Positions 20,478-29,166 of a DNA stretch of 64,000 nt are shown piece by piece. This DNA comes from Hyphomicrobiaceae bacterium (lineage in GTDB: Bacteria; Pseudomonadota; Alphaproteobacteria; Rhizobiales; Hyphomicrobiaceae). The notes under the pieces are model-generated. The model worked only from the letters and a program-made list of their open reading frames with translations, was not told the DNA's origin and did not search any database. Numbering within the stretch: the first letter of the stretch is position 1; every line of letters begins with the position of its first letter. Location of the stretch: positions 124,001-188,000 of the forward strand of contig JAURWC010000074.1 of the NCBI GenBank assembly GCA_030655135.1, written 5' to 3'. Position numbers and translations under genes: made by a program.

Positions 20478-20690
20478 CTGGACGGCAGGTTTCCTGGCTC
20501 GCGGCTACTGACGCTCGAACCGCCTTCCCAAGCAAATCAATACCTTGCTCAGTGGCTCTTGGTTCTCGCTCGCCGCTGACAGTTGCGGGGGCAGCTCCGG
20601 ATTTTGGCCGCCTGCCCATCCCCTGGGCGGGCCGCGGTAACCGGATTCCCTTTTTACCGGGCTCAGCTTACGCCGAACCTGGACCATCCG
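20478..20690 (-). promoter_or_regulatory. cobalamin (B12) riboswitch
   Basis: Read on the minus strand: GGTCCAGGTTCGGCG near the 5' end, then GGGAATCCGGT, the conserved CTGCCCCCGCAACTGTCAGC, CCACTGAGCAAGG with GGGAAGGCGG, and the B12 box GAGCCAGGAAACCTGCC at about 20484-20500. Order and spacing match the adenosylcobalamin riboswitch. It ends about 46 bases before the cbtB start, so it probably controls cbtBA and, by read-through, cobW, cobN, cobG, cobH, cobI and cobJ. The arrangement favours translational or transcriptional OFF control by cobalamin. Confidence 0.95.
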
Positions 20691-20750
20691 AGGTCAGTCA
20701 TGCGGCGACGCGCGCCATCTGTCAATGGCGAAGGGGCCGCATTTCGCGCT

Positions 20751-21503
20751 TCAGAAGACGGTGCCGAAGATGAGCTTGGCTTCCGTATCGGCTGCTGGAT
20801 CCGTCAGTCCGAATTGGACGCCCAGATCCATCGTAACGACCTGCTTGCCGACATTGAATTCGGTAAACAGAACTGGACCAATGCGGTGTTCCTGCTCATG
20901 AACGGGTGGCAGATGGAAGACGGCATCAATGCCTCCGTCACCCTCGACACCGATGCGTAGCTTGGGGCAGATCTCATAGGCCGCAAGCCAAGCGTACGTG
21001 AACTCCGTCCCAGGCGTGCGATTGTCGCCAAACGTGCGGACAGCGTAGGTGTTGGTGACGAAATCCCACTTGCCGGTGTGAAATTTCAGGATCGGGCCGA
21101 ACAGCACATCGTGGCTTGCTTCATCGTCGATTGCCAGGTCGACGATGGTGTACCAGGCGAGGCCGAAACCGCCGCTCTTTTCGATGTCGATCAGTTCATA
21201 CGTGCCTTCGACGGCACCGATGACGGCATGCATGTGCTCGCCGTCGGCACCCTCGACGGCAAGGATGCCCTTCAGCGCCAGCTCTTCCGTGACTCCATAG
21301 CCGATGTGATATTCGTGCAGGTGACGCGGCGACCCATCGTCATCTTTGTCCCAAGCGGCGACATTGACGTTGCGCAACTCGGTGACGCCTTTCGTCACCT
21401 CGGGCTGACCGAGGTCGATGGCCAGCACCGGCCCGGCCATCAACAGGGCGAGACCACACGAGAAAATGTGAAGCAACGGCTTCCCAGCCCAAGCTCTAGA
21501 CAT
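20751..21503 (-). CDS. putative outer-membrane beta-barrel protein
   Basis: 250 residues with a signal peptide (hydrophobic core about 10-25, ending VLA before IDLGQPE). The mature part has alternating polar/hydrophobic strands (for example GFGLAWYTIVDLAI, WDFVTNTYAVRTFG, LGVQFGL) and ends in Phe (IFGTVF), the C-terminal aromatic typical of outer-membrane barrels. Several His residues occur in loops. It lies 61 bp upstream of the riboswitch, so it is not itself controlled by it, but the location suggests a metal or corrinoid-related role. The family name is not certain. An inverted repeat with 16-bp spacing overlaps its ribosome site. Confidence 0.65.
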   Translation of the reverse strand: MSRAWAGKPLLHIFSCGLALLMAGPVLAIDLGQPEVTKGVTELRNVNVAAWDKDDDGSPRHLHEYHIGYGVTEELALKGILAVEGADGEHMHAVIGAVEGTYELIDIEKSGGFGLAWYTIVDLAIDDEASHDVLFGPILKFHTGKWDFVTNTYAVRTFGDNRTPGTEFTYAWLAAYEICPKLRIGVEGDGGIDAVFHLPPVHEQEHRIGPVLFTEFNVGKQVVTMDLGVQFGLTDPAADTEAKLIFGTVF

Positions 21504-21504
21504 G

Positions 21505-21534
21505 GCGTAACCTCAGGGAGAATGATCGTTACGC
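21505..21534. promoter_or_regulatory. inverted repeat GCGTAAC-N16-GTTACGC upstream of the barrel gene
   Basis: GCGTAAC (21505-21511) and GTTACGC (21528-21534) are perfect 7-bp inverted arms separated by exactly 16 bp, 2 bp upstream of the ATG of the barrel gene and covering its ribosome site. Ni/Co regulators of the NikR type use half-sites with this kind of spacing, but the half-site sequence differs, so the regulator is unknown. Confidence 0.4.
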
Positions 21535-21592
21535 GAGTTTGACAAAGGCATCCGCACGGGAGATGGACCTGAAAGAAATCCACGCGAGAATT

Positions 21593-21608
21593 AAGACGTG
21601 AACGTCTT
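21593..21608. promoter_or_regulatory. short palindrome AAGACGT-GA-ACGTCTT upstream of cobU/P
   Basis: Perfect 7-bp arms with a 2-bp centre about 67 bp before the cobU/P start. It could be an operator for the rightward cobU/P-cobO-cobQ operon or a small hairpin at the end of the upstream divergent region. No second B12 riboswitch was seen in this intergenic stretch. Confidence 0.35.
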
Positions 21609-21674
21609 TAATTGGAATCTCATGACTCTGGTTAACAAAACCCTAAATGACGTCGCAACCAGCGCGGGGCCCTT

Positions 21675-22175
21675 ATGGCCGTGACCCTGGTGCTCGGCGG
21701 CGCCCGTTCCGGCAAAAGCCAATATGCTGAGGGCCTGATCTCGGCCCTGCCCTCGCCCTGGATCTATTTGGCAACCGGCGAGGCCGGCGACGGCGAGATG
21801 CAAGAGCGCATCGCCGAGCATCAGGCGCGGCGCGGGCCCAACTGGGTGACACGCGAAGCCCCGCTACAGCTGGCCCAAACGCTCCGCGACGCCGGCGACC
21901 GGCCGGTGCTGGTGGACTGTTTGACGTTATGGGTGAGCAATCTTATGCACGCCGAGCATGACGTCGCGTCCGCCTGCGGGGAACTGGGCGACGCCCTCAT
22001 GCAACGCCGGGCAGAGACGGTGCTGGTCAGCAATGAGGTCGGCCTCGGCATCGTGCCGGTTAATGCGCTGGCCCGCCGCTTCCGCGACGAGGCGGGCCGG
22101 GTCAACCAGAAACTTGCTAGGATTGCAGACCGCGTGGTCTTCATGGTCGCGGGCCTGCCAATGATCGTGAAGTGA
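21675..22175 (+). CDS. cobP: bifunctional adenosylcobinamide kinase / cobinamide-phosphate guanylyltransferase
   Basis: 166 residues of the CobU/CobP family. P-loop LVLGGARSGKSQYAEGL at residues 5-21, IYLATGEAGDGEMQERIAEH around residue 35, VLVDCLTLWVSNLM near residue 80 and VLVSNEVGLGIVPVNALARRFRD near residue 115. It phosphorylates adenosylcobinamide and transfers GMP to make AdoCbi-GDP. It is the first gene of a rightward operon, with cobO 7 bp downstream. CobU (enteric) and CobP (Pseudomonas) are names for the same enzyme. Confidence 0.94.
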   Translation: MAVTLVLGGARSGKSQYAEGLISALPSPWIYLATGEAGDGEMQERIAEHQARRGPNWVTREAPLQLAQTLRDAGDRPVLVDCLTLWVSNLMHAEHDVASACGELGDALMQRRAETVLVSNEVGLGIVPVNALARRFRDEAGRVNQKLARIADRVVFMVAGLPMIVK

Positions 22176-22182
22176 GGCTGCC

Positions 22183-22815
22183 ATGACCGACATCGATAAC
22201 GACATCGACAGCAACAGCGAAGCTGGGCGTCACGCCGAGAAGATGAAGAAGCGCAAGGCGGTGCAGGACGCGGAAGTCGCGTCCAAGACCATCGACGCGA
22301 AGGGCTTGCTGATCGTCAACACGGGGCCCGGCAAGGGCAAGTCGACGGCAGCGTTCGGGCTGGTGCTGCGCGCGCTCGGCCACGGATGGAACGTCGGCAT
22401 CGTGCAGTTCATCAAGGGCGCATGGGACACGGGCGAACGCCGCGCGCTGGAAAAGTTCGGTACCCAGGTGCAGTTTCACGCCCTTGGCGAAGGCTTCACC
22501 TGGGAGACGCAGGACAAGGCGCGCGATATCGCCGCCGCCCAGGCGGCATGGGCAAAGTCGCGCGAGTTGATGGCGGATGCGTCCCTCAAGCTGATCGTGC
22601 TCGACGAGCTCAACATTGCGCTGCGCTACGACTATCTGCCGCTCGATGAAGTGTTGGCCGCTTTGAGCGCGCGTCGCGAAGATCTCAACGTCATTGTCAC
22701 GGGGCGCAACGCCAAGCCGGACCTGATTGCGGCGGCTGATCTCGTCACCGAGATGACGCTCGTGAAGCACCACTTCAAGGCCGGGGTGAAAGCTCAGGCA
22801 GGCATCGAATTCTGA
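22183..22815 (+). CDS. cobO: cob(I)yrinic acid a,c-diamide adenosyltransferase
   Basis: 210 residues. [19 protein letters not shown] (P-loop 47-54), [35 protein letters not shown] and [15 protein letters not shown] are the CobO/CobA (BtuR) family signatures. It adenosylates the upper axial position of Co(I) corrinoids using ATP. The N-terminal 40 residues are charged, as in other CobO proteins. The TGA stop overlaps the cobQ ATG (TGATG), indicating coupling. Confidence 0.94.
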   Translation: MTDIDNDIDSNSEAGRHAEKMKKRKAVQDAEVASKTIDAKGLLIVNTGPGKGKSTAAFGLVLRALGHGWNVGIVQFIKGAWDTGERRALEKFGTQVQFHALGEGFTWETQDKARDIAAAQAAWAKSRELMADASLKLIVLDELNIALRYDYLPLDEVLAALSARREDLNVIVTGRNAKPDLIAAADLVTEMTLVKHHFKAGVKAQAGIEF

Positions 22816-24305
22816 TGCAAGCCGATCTGGGGCCCGCCAAGGCGCTGATGTTTCAAGGCACGGGCTCGGATGTCGGCAAGTCGCTGATCGTCGCCGGGCT
22901 GGCGCGCGCCTTCACGCGGCGCGGGCTGCGCGTGCTGCCGTTCAAGCCGCAGAACATGTCGAACAACGCAGCCGTCACAGTTGATGGCGGAGAAATCGGC
23001 CGGGCGCAGGCTTTGCAGGCACGCGCGTGTGGCGTGAAGCCGAGCGTCGACATGAACCCGGTACTACTGAAACCGCAAAGCGAAGTGGGCGCCCAGGTCG
23101 TGGTTCACGGCCGCGCAATCGGCAATGCGCGGGCGCAGGACTACCAGACCTGGAAGCCGAAGCTGATGGAAGCGGTGCTTGAAAGCTTCGCCAGGCTAAA
23201 GGCAAACGCAGACCTCGTGCTCGTCGAAGGCGCGGGCTCGGCTTCGGAGATCAATCTGCGCCGCAACGATATTGCCAACATGGGGTTTGCGCGCGCGGCG
23301 AATGTGCCTGTTGTTCTGATCGGCGATATCGATCGCGGCGGCGTCATCGCGCAGATCGTGGGCACGACGGCGGTAATCGACGCGGACGACCGGGCGATGC
23401 TGCACGGCTTCCTGGTCAACAAGTTTCGCGGCGATCCGGCACTGTTCTGCGAAGGCATGCGCCAGATCGAACAGCTCAGCGGCTTGCCGGGGTTTGGCCT
23501 GATCCCCTACTTCAAGGACGCTCGGCTGCTGCCCGCCGAAGACGCCATGGCCCTGGCGGAGCGCGAACGCGAACCTCACCACAGACAGACCGGCGCCATC
23601 ACGATTGCGGTACCGGTACTACCGCGCATTTCCAACTTCGATGATCTGGATCCGCTGAAGATGGAGCCTGGCGTGCGCCTCGTCATGGTGCGCTCTGGCG
23701 AACCGATCCCGCGCGATGCCGATGTCATCCTGCTGCCCGGCTCCAAGGCGACGCTGGCCGATCTGGCGGACTTGCGGCGCGAGGGCTGGGACGTCGACAT
23801 CGCCGCCCATGCGCGTGCCGGCGGGCGCGTGTTGGGAATTTGCGGCGGCTATCAGATGCTCGGCCAAACGATCGCCGATCCGGACGGGGTCGAAGGATCG
23901 CCTGGCGAGATGCCCGGCCTAGGTCTGCTCAACGTGACGACCAGAATGACGGGCAGCAAGCAACTCGCCGAGGTCCGCGGGGCGAGCTCTGGCGATGAAG
24001 CTGCGGCATTTATCGGGTACGAGATGCACATTGGAGAGACGAAGGGCCCCGACCGCGCGCGACCCTATCTGCGCTTCTCCGACGGAAGACAGGACGGCGC
24101 CGCCTCAGCGGATGGCCGCGTGGCCGGCTGCTACGTGCATGGCCTATTCGGCGCCGACAGCTTCCGCGCGGCGTGGCTGCGGGCGATGGGGGCGCCAGCC
24201 TCGACCCTTGATTACGACGCTGCCGTCGATCGCACGCTCGATGCGCTGGCCGCGCATCTGTCAGAGCACGTCGACCTCGACGGGCTGCTGGCGCTGGCAC
24301 GCTAA
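22815..24305 (+). CDS. cobQ: cobyric acid synthase
   Basis: 496 residues. N-terminal ATPase domain: [20 protein letters not shown] (about 11-30), [15 protein letters not shown], and [19 protein letters not shown]-terminal glutamine amidotransferase domain: [12 protein letters not shown] with nucleophilic Cys near residue 343 and GCYVHGLFG with the catalytic His near 442. It amidates side chains b, d, e and g of adenosyl-cobyrinate diamide. Length is standard. It ends 5 bp before convergent cobD. Confidence 0.95.
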   Translation: MQADLGPAKALMFQGTGSDVGKSLIVAGLARAFTRRGLRVLPFKPQNMSNNAAVTVDGGEIGRAQALQARACGVKPSVDMNPVLLKPQSEVGAQVVVHGRAIGNARAQDYQTWKPKLMEAVLESFARLKANADLVLVEGAGSASEINLRRNDIANMGFARAANVPVVLIGDIDRGGVIAQIVGTTAVIDADDRAMLHGFLVNKFRGDPALFCEGMRQIEQLSGLPGFGLIPYFKDARLLPAEDAMALAEREREPHHRQTGAITIAVPVLPRISNFDDLDPLKMEPGVRLVMVRSGEPIPRDADVILLPGSKATLADLADLRREGWDVDIAAHARAGGRVLGICGGYQMLGQTIADPDGVEGSPGEMPGLGLLNVTTRMTGSKQLAEVRGASSGDEAAAFIGYEMHIGETKGPDRARPYLRFSDGRQDGAASADGRVAGCYVHGLFGADSFRAAWLRAMGAPASTLDYDAAVDRTLDALAAHLSEHVDLDGLLALAR

Positions 24306-24310
24306 GCCGG

Positions 24311-25285
24311 TCACCCAATGCTGGCGATGAGGCCGAGAAGCGCCGCGACCGCCAGCCACTGGATAAGGCAGGCGCGCCGGTACAGTGCCAGGGCCGCGCC
24401 GATGTCGGCTGCGGTCGCGTCGACGCGGCCGTCGCCCATATAGGCGTCGTCGATGCGGGTCTCGCCATAGACACGCGGGCCGTTGAGCTTCAAGCCCAGC
24501 GCGCCAGCCGTCGCGGCTTCCGGCCACCCGGCATTCGGTGAGCGGTGCTTGCCTGCATCTCGCAAAACGCAGCGCATGGCTCCGCGCGCCGAGGCGGACG
24601 GCGTGATCGCCGCGGCCAGCACGATCCAAAGCGCCGCGAGGCGCGAGGCGGGCAAGTTGACGAGGTCATCGAGGCGCGCCGCAGCCCAGCCGAAGTGCAG
24701 GTAGCGATCGGTCTTGTGGCCGATCATGCTGTCGGCCGTGTTGATCGCCTTGTAGAGCACGCCGCCGGGCAGGCCGCCCGCGCCCAGCCAGAACGCCGGC
24801 GCGACGACGCCGTCGGCGAAATTCTCCGCCAAGCTTTCTATGGCCGCACGCGCCACGCCGGCCTCATCGAGCCACGCGGGATTCCGCCCAACGATGTGCG
24901 ACACGGCTTCGCGGCCGGCGGCCAGACCGTCCTCCAAACCCGTAGCAACGCGGGCGACGTGATCGTGAAGGCTGCGTTGCGCAATAAGCGACGACGCCAG
25001 CACGGCGAGAAGGATGAAGCCGGCCCAGGAGGCTTGAAGCAACGCGACCTGGATCAACCAAGCGACGCCGCCGCAGATGGCGAGAAGGACGAGGAGCGCC
25101 AGAACGCCGTTGCGGCGGCGTGTCGCGTTGGGCAGCGATGGGACATTGCCGCGCGCCTCGAGCCAGCCGATTAACGCTCCGATCCACGTGACAGGATGTC
25201 CAAGGCGCTGGTAGATCGCCTGCGGGTAGCCCACCGATGCCTCGATGGCGAGAGCCAGACTGAGCAGCAGAAGGGAAATTTGCAT
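24311..25285 (-). CDS. cobD: adenosylcobinamide-phosphate synthase (CbiB-type)
   Basis: 324 residues, integral membrane protein of the CobD/CbiB family: ASVGYPQAIYQRLGHPVTWIG at the start, RNPAWLDEAGVARAAIESLAENFADGVVAPAFW, YKAINTADSMIGHK and the C-terminal GLKLNGPRVYGETRIDDA segment are diagnostic. It attaches (R)-1-amino-2-propanol (or its phosphate) to adenosylcobyric acid. Several hydrophobic helices, at about 50-90 and 290-322, fit the inner membrane. It is transcribed toward cobQ; the 149 bp between it and cobC must hold promoters for both. Confidence 0.94.
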   Translation of the reverse strand: MQISLLLLSLALAIEASVGYPQAIYQRLGHPVTWIGALIGWLEARGNVPSLPNATRRRNGVLALLVLLAICGGVAWLIQVALLQASWAGFILLAVLASSLIAQRSLHDHVARVATGLEDGLAAGREAVSHIVGRNPAWLDEAGVARAAIESLAENFADGVVAPAFWLGAGGLPGGVLYKAINTADSMIGHKTDRYLHFGWAAARLDDLVNLPASRLAALWIVLAAAITPSASARGAMRCVLRDAGKHRSPNAGWPEAATAGALGLKLNGPRVYGETRIDDAYMGDGRVDATAADIGAALALYRRACLIQWLAVAALLGLIASIG

Positions 25286-25434
25286 GAGACTGCGGGTCCG
25301 CAGCGTAGAGTTGAGACAACGACCGGATTTGCCGGACGGCTCGCACCCGATTGCGGCAACGTCCCTGCGGAGCGCCTACCGATGCTGCATTTGACGCTCC
25401 GTTTCAACCACCAACCGCTACGGGCCGAAGCGCT

Positions 25435-25971
25435 ATGATCGTCGCTGTTCGCCATCCCAGGCCGGCAATCCCTGCCGGCATTTGCTATGGCCAGCTCGAC
25501 GTGGCTCTGGCAGACCCGCCGGCACCCGCAGCGAAAGCCCTGATCGATCGGCTGGCGCCGCAACGATTTGACCGGATCGTCGCCAGCCCAATGCGGCGGG
25601 CGTGGCAGCTGGCCGAAGCGGTGGCCGAGGGACTCGGGCTATCGCTGGACGCAGAGCCGCGGCTGCAGGAACTGAACTTTGGAGCGTGGGAAGGCATTGC
25701 CTGGGACGCGATCCCACGCGAGGAGATCGACGCGTGGGCTGCAGATCCGCTCGACTATCGCCCGCGCGGCGGAGAGACGGTAGCCGAGCTCGCGTCACGG
25801 GTCGAACAGGCTTGGCGCGAGGCCACCGCCAGAGCACGGCACGAGTTATGGATCACGCACGCAGGGCCAATGCGCTGTCTCTATGCGCTGACACAAGGGT
25901 TACCGCTGGCGCGATGCCTGGATCGGCGTTTTGCCTACGGGGAGGTGTTGGAACTGACCCCACCATCATAG
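25435..25971 (+). CDS. cobC: histidine phosphatase family protein, probable alpha-ribazole phosphatase
   Basis: 178 residues from the ATG at 25435; an upstream in-frame start at 25351 would add an unlikely 28 residues. Motifs: VAVRHPRPAIPAGICYGQLD, with the catalytic Arg-His followed by Pro rather than the usual Gly, IVASPMRRAWQLAEAVA, LQELNFGAWEG and THAGPMRCL with the second His. The CYGQLD segment is typical of CobC, which dephosphorylates adenosylcobalamin-5'-phosphate or alpha-ribazole phosphate. Placement next to cobD supports the role. Convergent with the next gene (17 bp). Confidence 0.85.
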   Translation: MIVAVRHPRPAIPAGICYGQLDVALADPPAPAAKALIDRLAPQRFDRIVASPMRRAWQLAEAVAEGLGLSLDAEPRLQELNFGAWEGIAWDAIPREEIDAWAADPLDYRPRGGETVAELASRVEQAWREATARARHELWITHAGPMRCLYALTQGLPLARCLDRRFAYGEVLELTPPS

Positions 25972-25988
25972 GCAGAGCCGCCCGCACA

Positions 25989-27422
25989 TCAGTGCGCGTT
26001 GCGGTAGGCCCGCGGCGAGAGAACCGTCAGCAGGATGATGTAGAAGTCCAGGCCGATCGACCAATTGTCGATGTAATGCAGATCATATTCGAGACGCTTG
26101 GCCATCACGCGATCTGTCTCGGTCTGCCCGCGCAACCCGTTCACTTGCGCCCAGCCGGTGATGCCAGGACGCATATTGAGGCGGCGGGGGTACTGCATGA
26201 TGCTTGTTTCGTACATGCGGTCATGAGCGACAGCGTGCGGGCGCGGCCCCACCAGCGACATCTCTCCGCGCAGCACGTTCACCAGCTGGGGCAGCTCATC
26301 AATGTTATAGCGGCGCAGGATACGGCCGACGCGCGTGACACGGGCGTCATTGCGCTGCGCCTGGACGATGCTGTCGCCGTCATCCATGACGGTCATCGTC
26401 CGGAATTTCCAGATTTGAAACACCCGCTGGTTATAGCCCCGGCGGCGCTGCAGGAAGAGGGACGGACCATTGCTATCGAGGCGAATGGCAATCATGACGG
26501 CGGCGAACAGCGGCGCGAGGAGAACCAGCGCCAGCGCGGCCGCGACGACATCGAAGGCACGCTTGACAATAGCCTGGCCCGGCTCGAGCGGCCGGCCCTT
26601 GAGCGACAGGACGCACGTCTGGCCGAGGTGACTGATGCGCGGGCGCGAAAACTTGCCGACAACACTGGCTGCCCCAACATGGATCGCGGCCGGCAGAACG
26701 GTGAACGCGCTGACGATCTGATCGATGTTGCTCGAGCGCGACCAGTCCGCGAGGATGACGACATCGTCGATATTAAGAGAGCGCGCCCACGAAACCGCGT
26801 TGTCGAGGTCAGACGGCTTGAAATCGTCGCGGCCGGCGCGAGCATCAAACTTCACCACAGCTGTGACTTCCGCGCAGGAATTCTTGCCCATCAGATCCCG
26901 CGCGGTCATACGCACATCTTGATCGACGCTGATAATCATGAGTTTGCGGCGTGCGATCAGGCCGATATCAATCGATGCGAGCAGAGCCTGCCGCACAAGA
27001 AAGTTGACGCCCAAAACAGCTGCAAAGCCCGCCAGGTAGAACGTCACCATCCAGCCGCGCGAGAACAGCGCCGAACTTTTGGTGAGAAAGCCGATGGCGG
27101 CAAGGACCAGGAACGCGCACGTCCACATGATGAACAGTCGCGATAAGTTGCGCCGGCCTTCTAGGATTGCTTCGGTGCGGTAATCCTCGCGGAAGACAAA
27201 CGGGAGGGCGAAAAGCCACGCCGTAAGACAACCGACCATGAGGAAATTGGCGAGTTCGCCGTGCGTCCCGTACTTCAAACTCGTATAGGTGGCGCCCGCT
27301 AAGACGGCCATTATTACGATAGTCGCACCCTCGACCAGGACGGCGACGAACGAAACCGCCATGGGACTCAGCGTCAAGCGCGGACGTGGGAGAATTTCAA
27401 CAGCACTCATCTTCGAACTCAT
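25989..27422 (-). CDS. undecaprenyl-phosphate sugar phosphotransferase initiating exopolysaccharide synthesis
   Basis: 477 residues from the ATG at 27422 (an ATG at 27410 is equally possible; a longer start at 27488 adds unconserved residues). Four to five N-terminal membrane segments, a central Rossmann-like CoA-binding domain, then a C-terminal bacterial sugar transferase domain: KRAFDVVAAALALVLLAPLF, WKFRTM, NIDELPQLVNVLRGEMSLVG and RPGITGWAQVNGLRG. This is the WcaJ/GumD-type polyisoprenyl-phosphate hexose-1-phosphate transferase that loads the first sugar, often glucose. It stands at the edge of the polysaccharide cluster. Donor sugar is not determinable. Confidence 0.93.
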   Translation of the reverse strand: MSSKMSAVEILPRPRLTLSPMAVSFVAVLVEGATIVIMAVLAGATYTSLKYGTHGELANFLMVGCLTAWLFALPFVFREDYRTEAILEGRRNLSRLFIMWTCAFLVLAAIGFLTKSSALFSRGWMVTFYLAGFAAVLGVNFLVRQALLASIDIGLIARRKLMIISVDQDVRMTARDLMGKNSCAEVTAVVKFDARAGRDDFKPSDLDNAVSWARSLNIDDVVILADWSRSSNIDQIVSAFTVLPAAIHVGAASVVGKFSRPRISHLGQTCVLSLKGRPLEPGQAIVKRAFDVVAAALALVLLAPLFAAVMIAIRLDSNGPSLFLQRRRGYNQRVFQIWKFRTMTVMDDGDSIVQAQRNDARVTRVGRILRRYNIDELPQLVNVLRGEMSLVGPRPHAVAHDRMYETSIMQYPRRLNMRPGITGWAQVNGLRGQTETDRVMAKRLEYDLHYIDNWSIGLDFYIILLTVLSPRAYRNAH

Positions 27423-27749
27423 ACTCACACTACACGAGATGTCGATGCATCCCCGGCCCGCGCCCTCTTCAGAGTGCGTCAGTTTCAAACAGCTTTAAGC
27501 ATTGCATAACCCTTGCCAAATTCAGCGTCTTACTTTGGAACAACTATTTGTTGCCATCCGTAAATTTATACCACTTTTTCACCATGCTGCCTACCGTGCT
27601 GCAGTGCAGCAGAGGCACTCATTGACGCACCGGCTGGGCCAAGGAGGCCAGCATGAACGTTCGATGCGACATTGAGGCGGGGGCGCGTCGGAACGCGCTG
27701 TTGATGTGGAACCGCGTCGCACCCGCGTCGCAAACATCAGGAAGGACGA
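27423..27749. other. intergenic promoter region at the edge of the exopolysaccharide cluster
   Basis: About 327 bp, AT-richer than its surroundings (runs such as TTTATACCACTTTTTC). It holds a 15-bp odd-centred palindrome TGCTGCA-G-TGCAGCA (27597-27611) and a short ORF with a strong ribosome site (27653-27766). It lies upstream of the leftward sugar transferase, so it should contain that promoter. Confidence 0.4.
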
Positions 27750-27766
27750 TCACTCTTCCCGTTTAG
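27653..27766 (+). CDS. possible small ORF (37 codons) with strong Shine-Dalgarno
   Basis: ATG at 27653 is preceded by AAGGAGG with 5-6 bases of spacing, an unusually good ribosome site for this window. The ORF runs 37 codons to TAG at 27764-27766, overlapping the 3' end of the convergent glycosyltransferase by 17 bp. The sequence (MNVRCDIEAGARRNALLMW at the start) is not recognised and has no membrane segment. It may be a genuine small protein or a chance ORF. Confidence 0.25.
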   Translation: MNVRCDIEAGARRNALLMWNRVAPASQTSGRTITLPV

Positions 27767-28949
27767 AGCGTATCCACGGCACGCGTTTGCCGATCATGAC
27801 GCGTGCGTACAATGCGAGTTTGGCGAGAACATAACCGGGAGCCATCAGAAGCTGCTGCAGGCTGAGGACGTCGCGGCCGACCATCATCCAGGCCAACAGC
27901 GCGGAGCCGGTAAAAACCAGGGCGGCGGCGAGACTGATGATTAAAGCGGCTGGCGGGCCGCCCAGAAGCGCCAAGCCGAGAGCCACGGCGCCGATCCCCG
28001 CGATGAGGATTGCCAGCAAGGCCAGCGGTGGCACAGCCGTGTCCAGGATCAGGGCGATCGCGGGTAGGTTGCCTTGGCGCAAGGCCTGCCAGAACATCGC
28101 CGGCAACCGGTCTACGATTGTCCGCAAATGACCCGTCTCCCAGCGCGCCCGCTGGGACGATTGCCCCTCCACGCTTGCCGGAAAGTAGCTGCGGACCAGG
28201 GCCTGCGGACAGTAGATCGCTGGCGTTCCATTGCGCGCCAGCTCCAAACCCAGAACCATATCTTCAACGATTTCGCCAGATGCTAGATTGGCGTGAGCGA
28301 TCACGCGCCAGGGGAAAGCCATCCCGGTGCCGAGCAATGCACACGGAAAGCCGAGCTGCTTCAGGCCTAGCGGACGCAGGTAGTTTTTAAGACGGGCGGC
28401 GAATGTGGCGAACGCCATGCCAGTCATTCTCGGTGGGCGTTCAAAATCGTAGCGCGCCTGCACCGGTCGTCCGGTCTGGGCAGACAAAGAGACGATGGTA
28501 GCGAGAGAGCCCGGCTCCAGGGCGCAATCGGCGTCGACGATCACAACGACCTCGGGAGGATCGGCCGCCAGATAGCGGACGCCGAAGTCGAGAGCATAAC
28601 CCTTCCCGCGCCGCGTCGCATCGGTCCTGACGACGACCTCGGCGCCAGCCTGGCTGGCAATTCGCGCCGTTTCATCGCTGCAGTTATCCGCAACGACGAC
28701 GATGCGGCCTTCGGCTCCAGCCTGCGGCCGCAAATTGTTCAGTGTTGCGGCGATGCCCAGCGCCTCGTCGTGAGCTGGGATCAACACGGCAAATCGGGGA
28801 AGCGGCTCCTGCACCGTCACCTGATTGTCATCGGTCTTAGCCATCGCGCGGCGCGACGCGACTACTTCTACAAGTATGATCATCGTTGCTGCAAAGACGA
28901 CGAGAGCTGCGGCGAGCACGACGTAGGATAAGACTACGACCAGCGTCAT
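27750..28949 (-). CDS. membrane glycosyltransferase, family 2
   Basis: 399 residues from the ATG at 28949 (a longer frame reaches 29009). An N-terminal membrane helix (VVVLSYVVLAAALVVFAATM) is followed by a GT2 catalytic domain: FAVLIPAHDEALGIAATLNN, VVADNCSDETARIA, VVIVDADCALEPG (DxD) and the QxxRW motif in SSQRARWETGH. Two or three C-terminal membrane segments (about 300-370) follow. It adds a sugar on the cytoplasmic side during repeat-unit assembly; sugar and linkage unknown. It shares the intergenic region with a divergent epimerase gene. Confidence 0.88.
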   Translation of the reverse strand: MTLVVVLSYVVLAAALVVFAATMIILVEVVASRRAMAKTDDNQVTVQEPLPRFAVLIPAHDEALGIAATLNNLRPQAGAEGRIVVVADNCSDETARIASQAGAEVVVRTDATRRGKGYALDFGVRYLAADPPEVVVIVDADCALEPGSLATIVSLSAQTGRPVQARYDFERPPRMTGMAFATFAARLKNYLRPLGLKQLGFPCALLGTGMAFPWRVIAHANLASGEIVEDMVLGLELARNGTPAIYCPQALVRSYFPASVEGQSSQRARWETGHLRTIVDRLPAMFWQALRQGNLPAIALILDTAVPPLALLAILIAGIGAVALGLALLGGPPAALIISLAAALVFTGSALLAWMMVGRDVLSLQQLLMAPGYVLAKLALYARVMIGKRVPWIRSKREE

Positions 28950-28990
28950 TTTTTTAATCTCGCTCTCGTCGACAGCGGGCCAATAGCACC

Positions 28991-29005
28991 GCGGCTGCAG
29001 CACAT
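28991..29005. promoter_or_regulatory. 15-bp motif GCGGCTGCAGCACAT shared with the wzx promoter region
   Basis: The 15-mer at 28991-29005, between divergent glycosyltransferase and epimerase genes, is repeated exactly at 39405-39419 upstream of the flippase gene. Its GTGCTGCAG core (minus strand) also occurs within the palindrome at 27597-27611. It could be a shared operator of the cluster. Confidence 0.3.
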
Positions 29006-29166
29006 GCACTTTAATGGGAGGCCGTTGTCACCAGTGGACCGGTTCTATGCGTACATGGCCAGCAACCGGCGAAGCACCTGAATCGGATCGGAATGCTAAA
29101 GACATTTCAGATCTTGTCTGCCATTTTAGAATTTAAGTATTAGCAACATTGCGAAGAAGCAATCGC

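Noticed and set aside
20583-20960. Plus-strand ORF over the riboswitch
   Set aside because: It covers the conserved B12 riboswitch in antisense and the end of the barrel gene; peptide has no recognisable features.
20751-21503. Barrel gene as a B12 riboswitch target
   Set aside because: The riboswitch lies downstream of its stop codon on the same strand, so it cannot be part of its leader.
21593-21674. Second B12 riboswitch upstream of cobU/P
   Set aside because: None of the conserved riboswitch blocks (for example the CCCCCGCAACTGT segment or B12 box) occur there.
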